The translations under genes and the position numbers were made by a program. From assembly GCF_004136635.1 (NCBI RefSeq), contig NZ_NOIU01000002.1, positions 1-64,000 of the forward strand: a stretch of DNA of 64,000 nt, read 5' to 3'. How positions within the stretch are numbered: the stretch's first letter is position 1; each line of letters starts with the position of its first letter. This document shows, piece after piece, positions 37,367-47,329 of this stretch. This DNA comes from Rothia halotolerans (GTDB taxonomy: Bacteria; Actinomycetota; Actinomycetes; Actinomycetales; Micrococcaceae). The notes under the pieces are model-generated. The model searched no databases. It had not been told where the DNA came from and worked only from the letters and a program-made list of their open reading frames with translations.

Positions 37367-37723
37367 ATGACGCAGATCGACGAAGACCCGAAGGGCCTGA
37401 GCATACGGTTCCCCGCCTGGGAGGCCCTGATGGCCGGGCGGAGCGCCCTCTTCCTGCCGCGGGACGCGATCCGCTCAGCGCGTGCCGAGCCCGGGTGGAC
37501 GTCGGAGGTCCTCGGCGTGCGCTCGGGACTGGCGGTCTCGGGGTATCGCAAGCTGGGCACCTTCACGCACCCTTCGGGAACGCGCCGGCTGGTGTCGATG
37601 AAGCGAGGCGTGCCCCTGCTGCGTCTGCAGGTCGACAGGGCCGAGACCGGGTTCGACGAGATCCTGCTGAGCACCGCCGAGGCTGAGGGCATCGCGCGAG
37701 TGATTCCTGACGCGCGGGCGTGA
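37367..37723 (+). CDS. Conserved small protein, PH-like fold suspected
   Basis: 118 residues. ATG 37367 with GAGGTGAGGG upstream. No signal peptide or TM. Beta-rich patterns (LSIRFPAWEALMAGRSALFLPRDAIRSARAEPGW, FTHPSGTRRLVSMKRGVPLLRLQV) suggest a small PH-like or beta-barrel domain. Function unknown. Divergent from an ArsR-like gene with a shared operator, so likely the regulated output of that regulator. Confidence 0.75.
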   Translation: MTQIDEDPKGLSIRFPAWEALMAGRSALFLPRDAIRSARAEPGWTSEVLGVRSGLAVSGYRKLGTFTHPSGTRRLVSMKRGVPLLRLQVDRAETGFDEILLSTAEAEGIARVIPDARA

Positions 37724-37750
37724 GGCCGGCCCGCCTTCGGGACGCAGCTC

Positions 37751-38980
37751 CTACCGCGACGCCGCCGGCTGAGGCGCAGGCTGCGCACCGAGATGCCGGT
37801 CCACCGCCCGGACCGCGTCCCGTCCCGCCCGATTGGCTCCCACCGTGGACTGCGAGGGGCCGTAGCCGATGAGGTGCACCCGGGGCTCCCCGGCGACCTG
37901 CGTGCCCCGCAGGGCGATCCCGCCGCGCTCGTTGCGCAGCCCCAGCGGGTCCAGATGGGAGAGCGCGGCCTTGAACCCCGTGGCCCAGAGGATGACGTCG
38001 ACGGAGGTGAAGGAGCCGTCCGCCTCGCGGACGCCGTGCGGCTCGATCGCGGCGAACATCGGCCGGCGGTCCAGGGCGCCCCGGCGTCGTGCGGCCAGGG
38101 CGTACGGGGTCCAGAGCAGGCCGGTGTAGGAGACGACGCTGCCCGTGGGGTTCCCCGCCGCGGCGTCGTCGGCGACCTTCTCGATGACCTCGCGGCCCTC
38201 GGCCTCCGGGCGGAAGCTCCCCTCCCGGAACACCGGCTCGCGGCGGGTGTACCAGAGGACGGTGGCGACGCGGGAGATCTCCTCGAGCTGCTGCAGGGCC
38301 GAGATCCCGCCCCCGACGACGGCGACCCGGAGCCCCGCGAACTCCTCGGCCGAGACGTAGTCGCGGGTGTGCAGCTGCCGCCCCCGGAAGGTCTCCTGCC
38401 CCGGGTAGCGGGGGAGGACCGGGTTGCCCCACGTGCCGGTGGCGTTGATGACGGCCCGGGTCCGCCAGCGGCCGGCTGTGGTCTCGACGTCGAGGGGGTT
38501 GGCGGGGGAGGCGTCCTCACCGCTTTCCCGGGAGACCGCTGGGGAAGCCGACGCGGCCCCGCCACCTTCGGCGGGCACCCGCCGGACGGCCGTGACGGCG
38601 ACCGGGCGCAGGATCGGCAGGCCGGCGTGCTCCTCGAAGGCGGCGAAGTAGCGGGGGACGGCGTCGCGGCTGGGCTCGGCGGCGTCGATGGGAGGCTTGG
38701 GGAAGCCGGGCAGGTCGAAGATGCCGTTGACCGTCTCCATCGTGAGCGACCTCCAGCGGTGCTGCCACGCGCCGCCGGCCGAGCGCTCGGCGTCGAGGAT
38801 CACGAAGCTGCGCTCCGCCCCCGGATCCGTCAGCGCACTCGCGTACCCGTGCCGGGCCAGGTGATGCCCGGCCGAGAGGCCCGCCTGTCCCGCCCCGATG
38901 ACGACGACGCTCGCGAACCGGACCGCGTCCTCCCCGGCGGGCGCGGTGCTGGCCCCTCGGCCGCCCTCGGCTCGAAGCAT
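37751..38980 (-). CDS. FAD-dependent NAD(P)-binding oxidoreductase (flavin monooxygenase-like)
   Basis: 409 residues. FAD Rossmann site SVVVIGAGQAGLSAGHHLARHG near 23-45; second NAD(P) site LRVAVVGGGISALQQLEEI near 220; VILWATGFKAALSHL near the C-terminus. The same build as YwnB/CzcO-type flavoproteins and baeyer-villiger-like oxidases. ATG 38980 has GGAGG 8 bases upstream; longer in-frame readings run through the hexanucleotide repeat and are rejected. Transcribed from a promoter overlapped by a palindromic operator (39021-39040). Confidence 0.88.
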   Translation of the reverse strand: MLRAEGGRGASTAPAGEDAVRFASVVVIGAGQAGLSAGHHLARHGYASALTDPGAERSFVILDAERSAGGAWQHRWRSLTMETVNGIFDLPGFPKPPIDAAEPSRDAVPRYFAAFEEHAGLPILRPVAVTAVRRVPAEGGGAASASPAVSRESGEDASPANPLDVETTAGRWRTRAVINATGTWGNPVLPRYPGQETFRGRQLHTRDYVSAEEFAGLRVAVVGGGISALQQLEEISRVATVLWYTRREPVFREGSFRPEAEGREVIEKVADDAAAGNPTGSVVSYTGLLWTPYALAARRRGALDRRPMFAAIEPHGVREADGSFTSVDVILWATGFKAALSHLDPLGLRNERGGIALRGTQVAGEPRVHLIGYGPSQSTVGANRAGRDAVRAVDRHLGAQPAPQPAASR

Positions 38981-39007
38981 TCCGGAGCCTCCTTCGTCGA
39001 CGCGTCC

Positions 39008-39040
39008 ATCATAGGAGGGGATAGTTGACACATCAACTAT
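39008..39040 (-). promoter_or_regulatory. Promoter and palindromic (MarR-like) operator of the FAD oxidoreductase
   Basis: The palindrome ATAGTTGA-CACA-TCAACTAT (39021-39040) is perfect, 8-bp arms with a 4-base centre, of the AGTTGA..TCAACT kind bound by MarR-family repressors. On the minus strand -35 TTGATG (complement of 39031-39036) lies in it, followed by a 17-bp spacer and -10 TATGAT (complement of 39008-39013). No marR gene is in the window near it. Confidence 0.72.
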
Positions 39041-39084
39041 TCGGCGACGGGGAGCGGGGCGGCGGCGATGTGGGATCCTCTCCG

Positions 39085-39162
39085 CGGAAACGGAAACGGA
39101 AACGGAAACGGAAACGGAAACGGAAACGGAAACGGAAACGGAAACGGAAACGGAAACGGAAG
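39085..39162. repeat. Hexanucleotide tandem repeat (CGGAAA)12 plus CGGAAG
   Basis: Twelve exact CGGAAA units from 39085 to 39156 and a thirteenth CGGAAG unit. It lies in the intergenic space between the divergent promoter of the FAD oxidoreductase and the 3' end of the DUF3500 gene. In-frame translations (RKRK or NGNG) are not part of a believable gene. Confidence 0.97.
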
Positions 39163-39249
39163 CGGGCGTGCGGGGCCGGACGTGCTCGGGGTCCTGCCGA
39201 GGCCTCGCGGCCCTCACCCCCTGAGCCGTCGCGGCGCCCGCCCCTTCCG

Positions 39250-40749
39250 TCAGGCCGGCGCCGCCGTGCCGCCCGCCGTGCCGGAGGCCTCCTCCCCGTC
39301 CGTGCTCTCGGTCAGCCCCGCGTAATCGGTCTCGCGGTCTCGCCAGACCGAGTGGATGTGCGGCTCGCTGAACGCCACCCCGTTCTGCATGGACAGCTCG
39401 ATCCACACGCTGGGGCCGTCGATGCGCACGTAGTCCCCGGCCTCGGAGAGGTCCGTCCCGCCGGAGAAGGAGACGTAGGTGTCCTCGAGCTCGGCCTCGT
39501 AGCGTTCCATGTAGGCGGCCGCCTCGTCCTCGGGGAGGTCGTCGACGTAGGTCTCGATGGCGGCGAGCACCAGTTGCTGCTGGTCCTCCGTGAGGTCCGA
39601 GACCTTGACGCCCTCGGCCTCCTCGGGGAACTCGCCGTCCGCGCCGGGGCCGAGCAGCAGGTCGTTCTGCTCGATCTCCGCCGCGGCCAGCTCATCCTCG
39701 GAGAGCGAGTCCAGCATGGCGGTCAGCGCGGTGGTCTCCTGGGTCATGGGGTCGTAGGTCTCGCCGTCGTAGGTGAACTCGCCGGTGGGCTCGGTGCCGC
39801 GGAAGGACGGGGTGGCGCTGGCCAGCTCGCCGTCGCTGTAGGTGTTGGAGACCGCCAGGTGGTGGCCGCCGAACTGCAGCTCCCAGGTGCCGTCCTCGCT
39901 GGGATCGCCGAGGAAGGCGATGTAGTAGTTGTCCGAGCCGTAGTCGGAGCCACCGGTCTCCTGCAGGAGGTAGTCGTCCGCGGCGAGGACGGACATGACC
40001 TCGTCGTAGCCCTCGTTCTCACCGTCCCCGAGGGCCGCCTCGAGGAGGGCCTCGAGGGCCGCGCGCTGCTCCTCGGAGAGGGTGGAGATCTGCAGCCCGA
40101 CGCGGCCGCTCGAGGTGCCGGAGTCCGGGGCGGCGGCGGTCTGCTCGTCTTCGGACCCCTCGCCGGCAGAGGCGGCCGCGTCGCTTTCGGCGTCGTCGGC
40201 GGGCATCTCTCCCTCGGCGGGCGGCGCGCCCTCGGCCTGGGCCGCGTCGTCGGCGGAAGCCTCGTCCCCGGGCGCCTCTCCGGCGGCGCCGGACGGGGGA
40301 GCGCCCTCGCCGCCCGCGCCCATGCCGCCCTCCAGGAGGGCCTGGGGGAAGTTGGACCAGTTGGTCGCGTTCTCGTACGTGTAGTCCTGGTAGAGGGCTT
40401 CGCGCTGCTCGTCGTCCAGGGTGTCGGCGAAGGCCTGTGCGAGTTCGAGGACTTCGGCGGCGCTGCCGTCCGAGTCGGAGGTCTCGGAGGCGGCGGCCGA
40501 CTCGGTGCTGCTCTGCCCGGAGGTGTCCTGCGCGGAGGCGCTCTGCGCGGTCGTGGTGCTCGCGGTGGTCTCGGAGGCGGTGGCCGCGCAGGCGCTGGTC
40601 ATCAGGATCCCCACCATGCCGAGGCCCGCCGCCGCCATCCGGGTGCGATGCCGGAGGCGGGCGGTCCATCGGGAGCGGAGCTCCCGCTCGAAGCGGGCGG
40701 GGTCCTCGAGGAGGTCGGGGTGGGCCGGGGTCTGCGTCGTGGTGTTCAT
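39250..40749 (-). CDS. Exported DUF3500-family protein
   Basis: 499 residues. A basic N-terminus, then a hydrophobic segment AAAGLGMVGILMTSACAATA near 37-56, is a signal or anchor; the Cys is not in a standard lipobox. A Ser/Thr/Ala/Glu-rich linker with many acidic residues spans about 56-190. DUF3500-like core about 200-480: ALYQDYTYENATNWSNFPQ, GTWELQFGGHHLAVSNTYSD, PHIHSVWRDRETDYAG. ATG 40749 used; GTG 40785 (with GAGG 6 bases upstream) would add 12 residues. Function of the family is unknown; HHLA and HIHSVW suggest a metal site. Confidence 0.8.
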   Translation of the reverse strand: MNTTTQTPAHPDLLEDPARFERELRSRWTARLRHRTRMAAAGLGMVGILMTSACAATASETTASTTTAQSASAQDTSGQSSTESAAASETSDSDGSAAEVLELAQAFADTLDDEQREALYQDYTYENATNWSNFPQALLEGGMGAGGEGAPPSGAAGEAPGDEASADDAAQAEGAPPAEGEMPADDAESDAAASAGEGSEDEQTAAAPDSGTSSGRVGLQISTLSEEQRAALEALLEAALGDGENEGYDEVMSVLAADDYLLQETGGSDYGSDNYYIAFLGDPSEDGTWELQFGGHHLAVSNTYSDGELASATPSFRGTEPTGEFTYDGETYDPMTQETTALTAMLDSLSEDELAAAEIEQNDLLLGPGADGEFPEEAEGVKVSDLTEDQQQLVLAAIETYVDDLPEDEAAAYMERYEAELEDTYVSFSGGTDLSEAGDYVRIDGPSVWIELSMQNGVAFSEPHIHSVWRDRETDYAGLTESTDGEEASGTAGGTAAPA

Positions 40750-40855
40750 GCCTCCGAGGATGCCGGAGCAGCCTATGCTGTTCACCGGGCGCCTCTATGG
40801 ATGGGCTGTGAGCCGATGCCGGGGGCGTCTCCCTGGAGTCCCCCCGCATAGCAGA

Positions 40856-40889
40856 GGAGCTCCCCGGCCTCTACAGGCCGGGGAGCTCC
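40856..40889 (-). terminator. Terminator after the Ltp-family gene
   Basis: GGAGCTCCCCGGCCT and AGGCCGGGGAGCTCC form a 15-bp stem with a 4-base loop CTAC, 27 bases downstream of the leftward gene ending at 40916. Confidence 0.88.
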
Positions 40890-40915
40890 CTCATACATGC
40901 TCGGCGCCTGGCGGC

Positions 40916-41845
40916 CTACTTGCTGAGATGCTGAATGGCGTAGTCGGCTTCCTCAGGGGTGAACTGCTCGCCGTATTCGGAGATGAGCTGGTCGTAGATC
41001 GCGTCGGGAGACATCGACATGTTCTTCTGATAGCTCTCCGCCGACTTCAGCGCGTTCTCGTTCCAGTCCGCGTCGATGGTGTCGACTGCGTACTGGGCCT
41101 CATCCGGGGTGAACTGCTCGCCGTATTCGGACGTGAGCTGATCGTAGAGGCCGGCCTTGGACATGTGCATGGTCTTGGAGTAGCTTTCCGCCGACTTCAG
41201 CGCGTTCTCGTTCCAGTCCGCATCGAGGTTGTCCACCGCGTACTGGGCCGCTTCGGCGGAGAACTTCTCCCCGTACTCGGAGGTCAGCTGATCGTAGAGG
41301 CCGGCCTTGGACATGTGCATGGTGCTGGAGTAGGTCCCCGCCTTGCGGAGGGCGGAGCTGAACTCGGCGGAGGTGCCGCCATCCGCCTCCGCGCTCTCCG
41401 TCTCGGAGGGGGTGGAGGCGCTCGTTTCGGAGGAGGCGAACGTCGGCAGCTCGAGGTCGGACGCCCCGGCGGAGGGCAGTTCCTCCGCGGCGGAGTCCTC
41501 GGTGGGTGCCGTCGTCGGCTCCGAGGCGGGGCCCGTGCTCGGCTCGGCCGGTTCAGCGGTGGGCTCTGTGGTCGGCTCGGCGGTGGGGTCTGCGGTCGGT
41601 TCCGCCGTCTGGGAGGCGGGGGAGCCCTTCGACGCTTCGCTGATCGCGTTGCCGGCGCTGTAGACGAGCGCGCCGCATCCGGCGAAGAGGAGGACGACGA
41701 CGACCGCGATGATCCCCACGATCCAGGGCCACTTCTTGCGCTTCTTCTTCGGCGGTTCCTGGTAATAGCCCTGCGGAGGGTACTGACCGTTCATCGGCTG
41801 CTGCCCCTGCGGGGACTGATGGGGATCATGAGGAGAGTTGCTCAT
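40916..41845 (-). CDS. Ltp-family cell-surface protein with three C-terminal repeats
   Basis: 309 residues. Pro/Gln/Gly-rich cytosolic N-terminus, Lys/Arg stretch, TM about 38-60 (WPWIVGIIAVVVVLLFAGCGALVYS), a Glu/Pro/Thr/Ala stalk about 75-160, then three tandem repeats of about 46-47 residues with the consensus SAESYSKTMHMSKAGLYDQL, then TSEYGEQFTPEEAQYAVD. This is the Ltp host cell surface-exposed lipoprotein domain (PF07553-type), used by some prophages for superinfection exclusion. Here the anchor is a TM with a Cys at FAGCGA, so lipidation is possible. ATG 41845. Confidence 0.88.
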   Translation of the reverse strand: MSNSPHDPHQSPQGQQPMNGQYPPQGYYQEPPKKKRKKWPWIVGIIAVVVVLLFAGCGALVYSAGNAISEASKGSPASQTAEPTADPTAEPTTEPTAEPAEPSTGPASEPTTAPTEDSAAEELPSAGASDLELPTFASSETSASTPSETESAEADGGTSAEFSSALRKAGTYSSTMHMSKAGLYDQLTSEYGEKFSAEAAQYAVDNLDADWNENALKSAESYSKTMHMSKAGLYDQLTSEYGEQFTPDEAQYAVDTIDADWNENALKSAESYQKNMSMSPDAIYDQLISEYGEQFTPEEADYAIQHLSK

Positions 41846-42042
41846 AGGGACACAAATCCTGTGCTTTTGCTGGGTGGTGAGTGGAGACCTCTTGAGTTTA
41901 CTCGTCAAGCAAATGGGTGACCCTATGTTGCGCGGGGCTGCGGAGCAGGAAGTCGCCTCGGCTCCTCACCCCGGCTTCCACAAGACCATGTCCCGAGTAC
42001 GCGCGTCGCCGGACAGCGAAGCCGCGACGCCGACCGTCCGGG

Positions 42043-43890
<1,848 letters not shown>

Positions 43891-43940
43891 CTAAGCTCGG
43901 CGTCAACCGAGGACGCGACGACGCAGCAGGGGAGCGGGAC

Positions 43941-44765
43941 ATGACCGGACGGCTGTCGAAGAAGCTCTACAAGAGGGAACTCGAGGTCCTCCAAGCCGAG
44001 CTCGTGGACATGCAGGCGTGGGTCCAGGCCACCGGCGCGCGGATCGTGGTCATCTTCGAGGGGCGCGACGCCGCCGGCAAGGGCTCCACGATCAGCCGCG
44101 TCTCGCAGTACCTCAACCCGCGCGTCACCAAGGTCGTCGCGCTCCCGACGCCGACCGAGCGGGAGAAGACCCAGTGGTACTTCCAGCGCTACGTCGCGCA
44201 CCTGCCGACCGCCGGGGAGATCGTGCTGATGGACCGCTCCTGGTACAACCGGGCCGGCGTCGAGCGCGTCATGGGGTACTGTACCAACGCCGAGTACCAC
44301 CGCTTCCTGCACCAGGCCCCGCTGTTCGAGCGGATGCTCGTGGAGGACGGGATCATGCTGTTCAAGTACTGGTTCAGCGTCTCCGACGTCGAGCAGGAGA
44401 AGCGCTTCCGCTCCCGCAACGAGGACCCGATGAGGCGCTGGAAGCTCAGCCCCAACGACGTCCTCTCGATCACCCGCTGGGAGGACTACTCGCGGGCCAA
44501 GGACACGATGTTCGTCCACACCGACATCCCCGAGGCGCGGTGGTTCGAGGTGGACAACGAGGACAAGCGCCGCGGCCGGATCAACATGATCTCCCACCTG
44601 CTCTCCCGCATCCCGTACGAGGTGGTCGAGCGGGATCCCATCGACATCCCGGCCCGGCCGAAGTCCGGCGGCTATGAGCGCCCGCCCCGGGAGCAGAGCG
44701 CGCTGGTGCCCGACTACGCGGCGGAGCTGGAGAGGCGGGAGCGGGAGGGGGCGGGGGAGGGCTGA
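43941..44765 (+). CDS. ppk2: Polyphosphate kinase 2
   Basis: 274 residues. Walker A EGRDAAGKGSTISRVSQYLNPR near 37-58; Walker B region LMDRSWYNRAGVERVMGYC near 98-116; FKYWFSVSDVEQEKRFRSR lid. Class I PPK2, single domain, catalyses phosphate transfer between polyphosphate and nucleoside di- or triphosphates. ATG 43941 with AGGGGAG upstream. It shares the intergenic region with rox, including a promoter overlapping the RAE, but a link to rifamycin response is inference. Confidence 0.93.
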   Translation: MTGRLSKKLYKRELEVLQAELVDMQAWVQATGARIVVIFEGRDAAGKGSTISRVSQYLNPRVTKVVALPTPTEREKTQWYFQRYVAHLPTAGEIVLMDRSWYNRAGVERVMGYCTNAEYHRFLHQAPLFERMLVEDGIMLFKYWFSVSDVEQEKRFRSRNEDPMRRWKLSPNDVLSITRWEDYSRAKDTMFVHTDIPEARWFEVDNEDKRRGRINMISHLLSRIPYEVVERDPIDIPARPKSGGYERPPREQSALVPDYAAELERREREGAGEG

Positions 44766-44797
44766 GGCCCTCCGGCCCCCCAGAAGAGCCCGCCGTA

Positions 44798-45709
44798 TCA
44801 GGCCGCGCCCCGCCCTCCGCCGACGACGTCCAGGAACTCCCGCACCCGCCGTGGCGGCCTCGCGCCGACCCAGATCGCGGTCAGCGAGCGGGTGATTCGG
44901 AGGTCCCGGACCCGGACGGGCACGAGCCGGCCGGCGCGCACGTCCTCGGAGACGGCCAGCGAGCTCAGCGCGCCCGGGGCGACGCCGGCCATGATCGCGC
45001 TGCGCACCCCGAGTGTCGTCGAGAGGACCGCCGCGGGCTCGGCACGCAGGGGATGCCCCGCCTCGGCCAGCGCGTCCTCGAGCGCCTGCCGGGTGCCGCT
45101 GCCGGCCTCGCGGAGCACCAGCCCGGTCCCCGCGAGCTCCCGGGCGGAGACCCTGCCGCTCTGCGCCCAGCGGTGCCCGCACGGCACCACGATCTCGACG
45201 GCGTCGTGGGCGACGGCGAGGGAGCCGAGGCCGGCGGGGACGCTCGGCGTCTCGATGAACCCGAGGTCGGCGTCGCCCTCGCGCACGGTCTCGACCACCG
45301 CGCTGCTGTTCTCCGCCGTGAGCTGGACGAGGGGACCGGCGTCCCCGACGCGCAGGTGCCACCGCGCGATCCACTCCGGCAGGAGGTGCTCGGCGTTGGT
45401 GAGGCTCGCGGCGATGCGCATCGTCTCCCCGCGCTCCGCCCCGAGCGAGCCGACGGCGCTGGAGAACTCGTCGGCCGCGGCCAGCAGCGGGGTCGCCCAG
45501 CCCACCACCAGCTCGCCGGCGGGCGTCAGCCGGGACCCCCGCGGGGAGCGCACCAGCAGCCGCACGCCCAGATCCCTCTCCAGGCTCCGGATGCGCAGGG
45601 ACACCGCCTGCTGGCTCACCCCCAGCCGCCCGCTCGCCGCCGAGATGCTGCTCTCCTCCGCGACGAGCGCCAGCGCTCGCAGGGCCTCCAGGTCGGGCTC
45701 ATGGCTCAT
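44798..45709 (-). CDS. LysR-family regulator, likely of the divergent YeiH-type gene
   Basis: 303 residues. N-terminal HTH (LEALRALALVAEESSISAASGRLGVSQQAVSLRIRSLERDLG) and a C-terminal periplasmic-binding-like effector domain. ATG 45709 used. Divergent from the YeiH/UPF0324 carrier, an association seen in many bacteria (YeiE-YeiH). A perfect palindrome at 45732-45746 with a TTGT half is a plausible operator. Confidence 0.9.
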   Translation of the reverse strand: MSHEPDLEALRALALVAEESSISAASGRLGVSQQAVSLRIRSLERDLGVRLLVRSPRGSRLTPAGELVVGWATPLLAAADEFSSAVGSLGAERGETMRIAASLTNAEHLLPEWIARWHLRVGDAGPLVQLTAENSSAVVETVREGDADLGFIETPSVPAGLGSLAVAHDAVEIVVPCGHRWAQSGRVSARELAGTGLVLREAGSGTRQALEDALAEAGHPLRAEPAAVLSTTLGVRSAIMAGVAPGALSSLAVSEDVRAGRLVPVRVRDLRITRSLTAIWVGARPPRRVREFLDVVGGGRGAA

Positions 45710-45731
45710 GCTCCGCATCCTCCTCCGGGCC

Positions 45732-45746
45732 ACAAGCATAGCTTGT
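45732..45746. promoter_or_regulatory. Likely LysR operator
   Basis: ACAAGC-ATA-GCTTGT, perfect 15-bp palindrome in the 93-bp space between lysR and the yeiH-type gene. The TTGT half also begins a possible rightward -35 TTGTCC (45743-45748). Confidence 0.55.
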
Positions 45747-45802
45747 CCCCCGGGCGGCATCTGCCCCTACTAGTACAGGGGATCCGGAGACACGATGGAC
45801 TC

Positions 45803-46975
45803 ATGACCCACGCACAGCACGACGACGACGTCGCCCTCGGCGGGCAGTCTCCCCGGCCCTCCCTCGCCCGGGAGGGGCCCTCGGCCGCTCACGGCCCGAC
45901 GGGCGCCTTCCCAGGTCCCGGAGCGGAGCGCTCCTCCCGTCCCGAGCGGGAGGGCACCCGGCTCTCCTGTGTCCGGGCGCTCCTGCCCGGCGTCGTGCTC
46001 TGCCTCGCCGCGGCCGGGGTCTCCTACGGGGTCAGCCTGCTGCTGCCGGGGGCCAGCCCGCTCATCGTCGCGATCGCGCTGGGCGTGCTCCTGACCAACC
46101 TCGTCCGGGTGCCGGCCGCGGCCTCGGCCGGCATCGACTTCTCCGCGAAGAAGCTCCTGCGAGCGGGGATCGTCCTCCTCGGGCTCCAGCTCGTGCTCTC
46201 GGACATCCTCGACCTGGGGGCGCCGATGCTGGTGGTCGTCGTGTGCATCGTCGCCGGTGGGCTGCTGGGCACCCTCCTGCTGGGGCGGCTGCTGGGGGTC
46301 CGGCCGGGGCTCACGCTGCTGATCGCCTGCGGGTTCTCGATCTGCGGCGCGGCGGCCGTGGCGGGGGCGGCCGGCGTCGTGGACCCGGACGACGCGGCCG
46401 AGGAGGACACCGTCACCGCCGTGGCCCTCGTGGTGATCTTCGGGACCCTGATGATCCCGCTGGTGCCCCTGGGCGCGAGCCTGCTGGGGATGGGGCCCGA
46501 CGCGGCGGGGATGTGGGCGGGCGGCTCCACCCACGAGATCGCCCAGGTCGTCGCGGCAGGGGGGATCATCGGCGGCGGGGCGCTCACGGTCGCGGTCGTC
46601 GTCAAGCTCGCGCGGGTGCTGCTGCTCGCCCCCGTGGTGGCGGCCCTCAGCCTCCATCAGCGCCGGATCGGGCGGGTTGCGGAGGCCTCCGGCGGGCAGG
46701 CCTCGCGAACGACGCTGCCGCCCGTGATCCCGCTGTTCGTCGTCGGGTTCATCGCCATGGTCCTGCTGCGCTCCTTCGTACCCCTGCCGGGTGCGGTGCT
46801 GGAGGCGGGCGGGGCGCTGCAGACGGGGCTGCTTGCGGCGGCGATGTTCGGCCTCGGCTGCGGGGTCAAGGTGCGGAGCCTCCTCGCGGTGGGGCTGAGG
46901 CCCTTCGCCCTGGCCGCGCTCGCGACCCTCCTGGTCGCCGGCATCGCCTACGCGGGGATCTCCCTCGTCGGATGA
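45803..46975 (+). CDS. YeiH/UPF0324-family putative sulfate exporter
   Basis: 390 residues with about ten TM segments after a hydrophilic N-terminal 50 residues. Family features: ASAGIDFSAKKLLRAGIVLLGLQLVLSDI, CGFSICGAAAVAGAAGVVD, GMWAGGSTHEIAQVVAAGG and MFGLGCGVKVRSLL. Members export or take up small anions such as sulfate or sulfonates; substrate here not shown. ATG 45803. Divergent from the LysR gene. Confidence 0.88.
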   Translation: MTHAQHDDDVALGGQSPRPSLAREGPSAAHGPTGAFPGPGAERSSRPEREGTRLSCVRALLPGVVLCLAAAGVSYGVSLLLPGASPLIVAIALGVLLTNLVRVPAAASAGIDFSAKKLLRAGIVLLGLQLVLSDILDLGAPMLVVVVCIVAGGLLGTLLLGRLLGVRPGLTLLIACGFSICGAAAVAGAAGVVDPDDAAEEDTVTAVALVVIFGTLMIPLVPLGASLLGMGPDAAGMWAGGSTHEIAQVVAAGGIIGGGALTVAVVVKLARVLLLAPVVAALSLHQRRIGRVAEASGGQASRTTLPPVIPLFVVGFIAMVLLRSFVPLPGAVLEAGGALQTGLLAAAMFGLGCGVKVRSLLAVGLRPFALAALATLLVAGIAYAGISLVG

Positions 46976-47010
46976 GGGAGGGGAGCGGTATAGCGACCGC
47001 GTGAAAAGAG

Positions 47011-47048
47011 GGCCGCCTGGTGGAAGGTATTCCGCGAGGCGGCCTTTC
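47011..47048 (+). terminator. Terminator after the YeiH-type gene
   Basis: GGCCGCCT (47011-47018) and AGGCGGCC (47037-47044) with an 18-base loop, preceded by an A-rich tract and followed by TTTCT, so possibly bidirectional. Confidence 0.75.
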
Positions 47049-47090
47049 TGCACGTCGGCCCCGTATTCTTCGGGACTCGGAATATGTTGA

Positions 47091-47134
47091 GGGGCCTGGC
47101 GTGAAGATAGCTACATGAACACGAGCCAGGCCCC
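47091..47134. terminator. GC hairpin, possible terminator for the leftward DUF2316 remnant
   Basis: GGGGCCTGGC (47091-47100) pairs with GCCAGGCCCC (47125-47134), loop 24 bases and AT-rich. Confidence 0.4.
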
Positions 47135-47329
47135 AGCGACGAATGCGAAAAAACATTCCCTCGCCGCTCCTTAAGGCTATCAGAAAATAGGCTGAGGGGT
47201 TTTCCCGTGGAAAGAGGCAGGGTTGAAACCCAGGCCCGACGACGGTGGTCCCTCGGCGACGGAGCGCGCTTCCCTTTTCGCTGACAAGAGGTGAGGGGCG
47301 TATCCGATGTGGGTCAGACGCCTTCGAGT

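Larger units (their letters stand above)
46976..47329. other. Gene-free region after the YeiH-type gene
   Basis: About 350 bases. Contains a terminator at 47011-47048 and a hairpin at 47091-47134. The sequence 47135-47329 is less GC-rich and shows nothing I can support. Confidence 0.55.

Noticed and set aside
39085-39162. CRISPR array
   Set aside because: Six-base units without spacers; a simple microsatellite.
39068-39325. Possible small protein with NGNGNG repeats, or RKRKRK in another frame
   Set aside because: Both are direct products of the CGGAAA repeat; no ribosome site and no similarity beyond the repeat.
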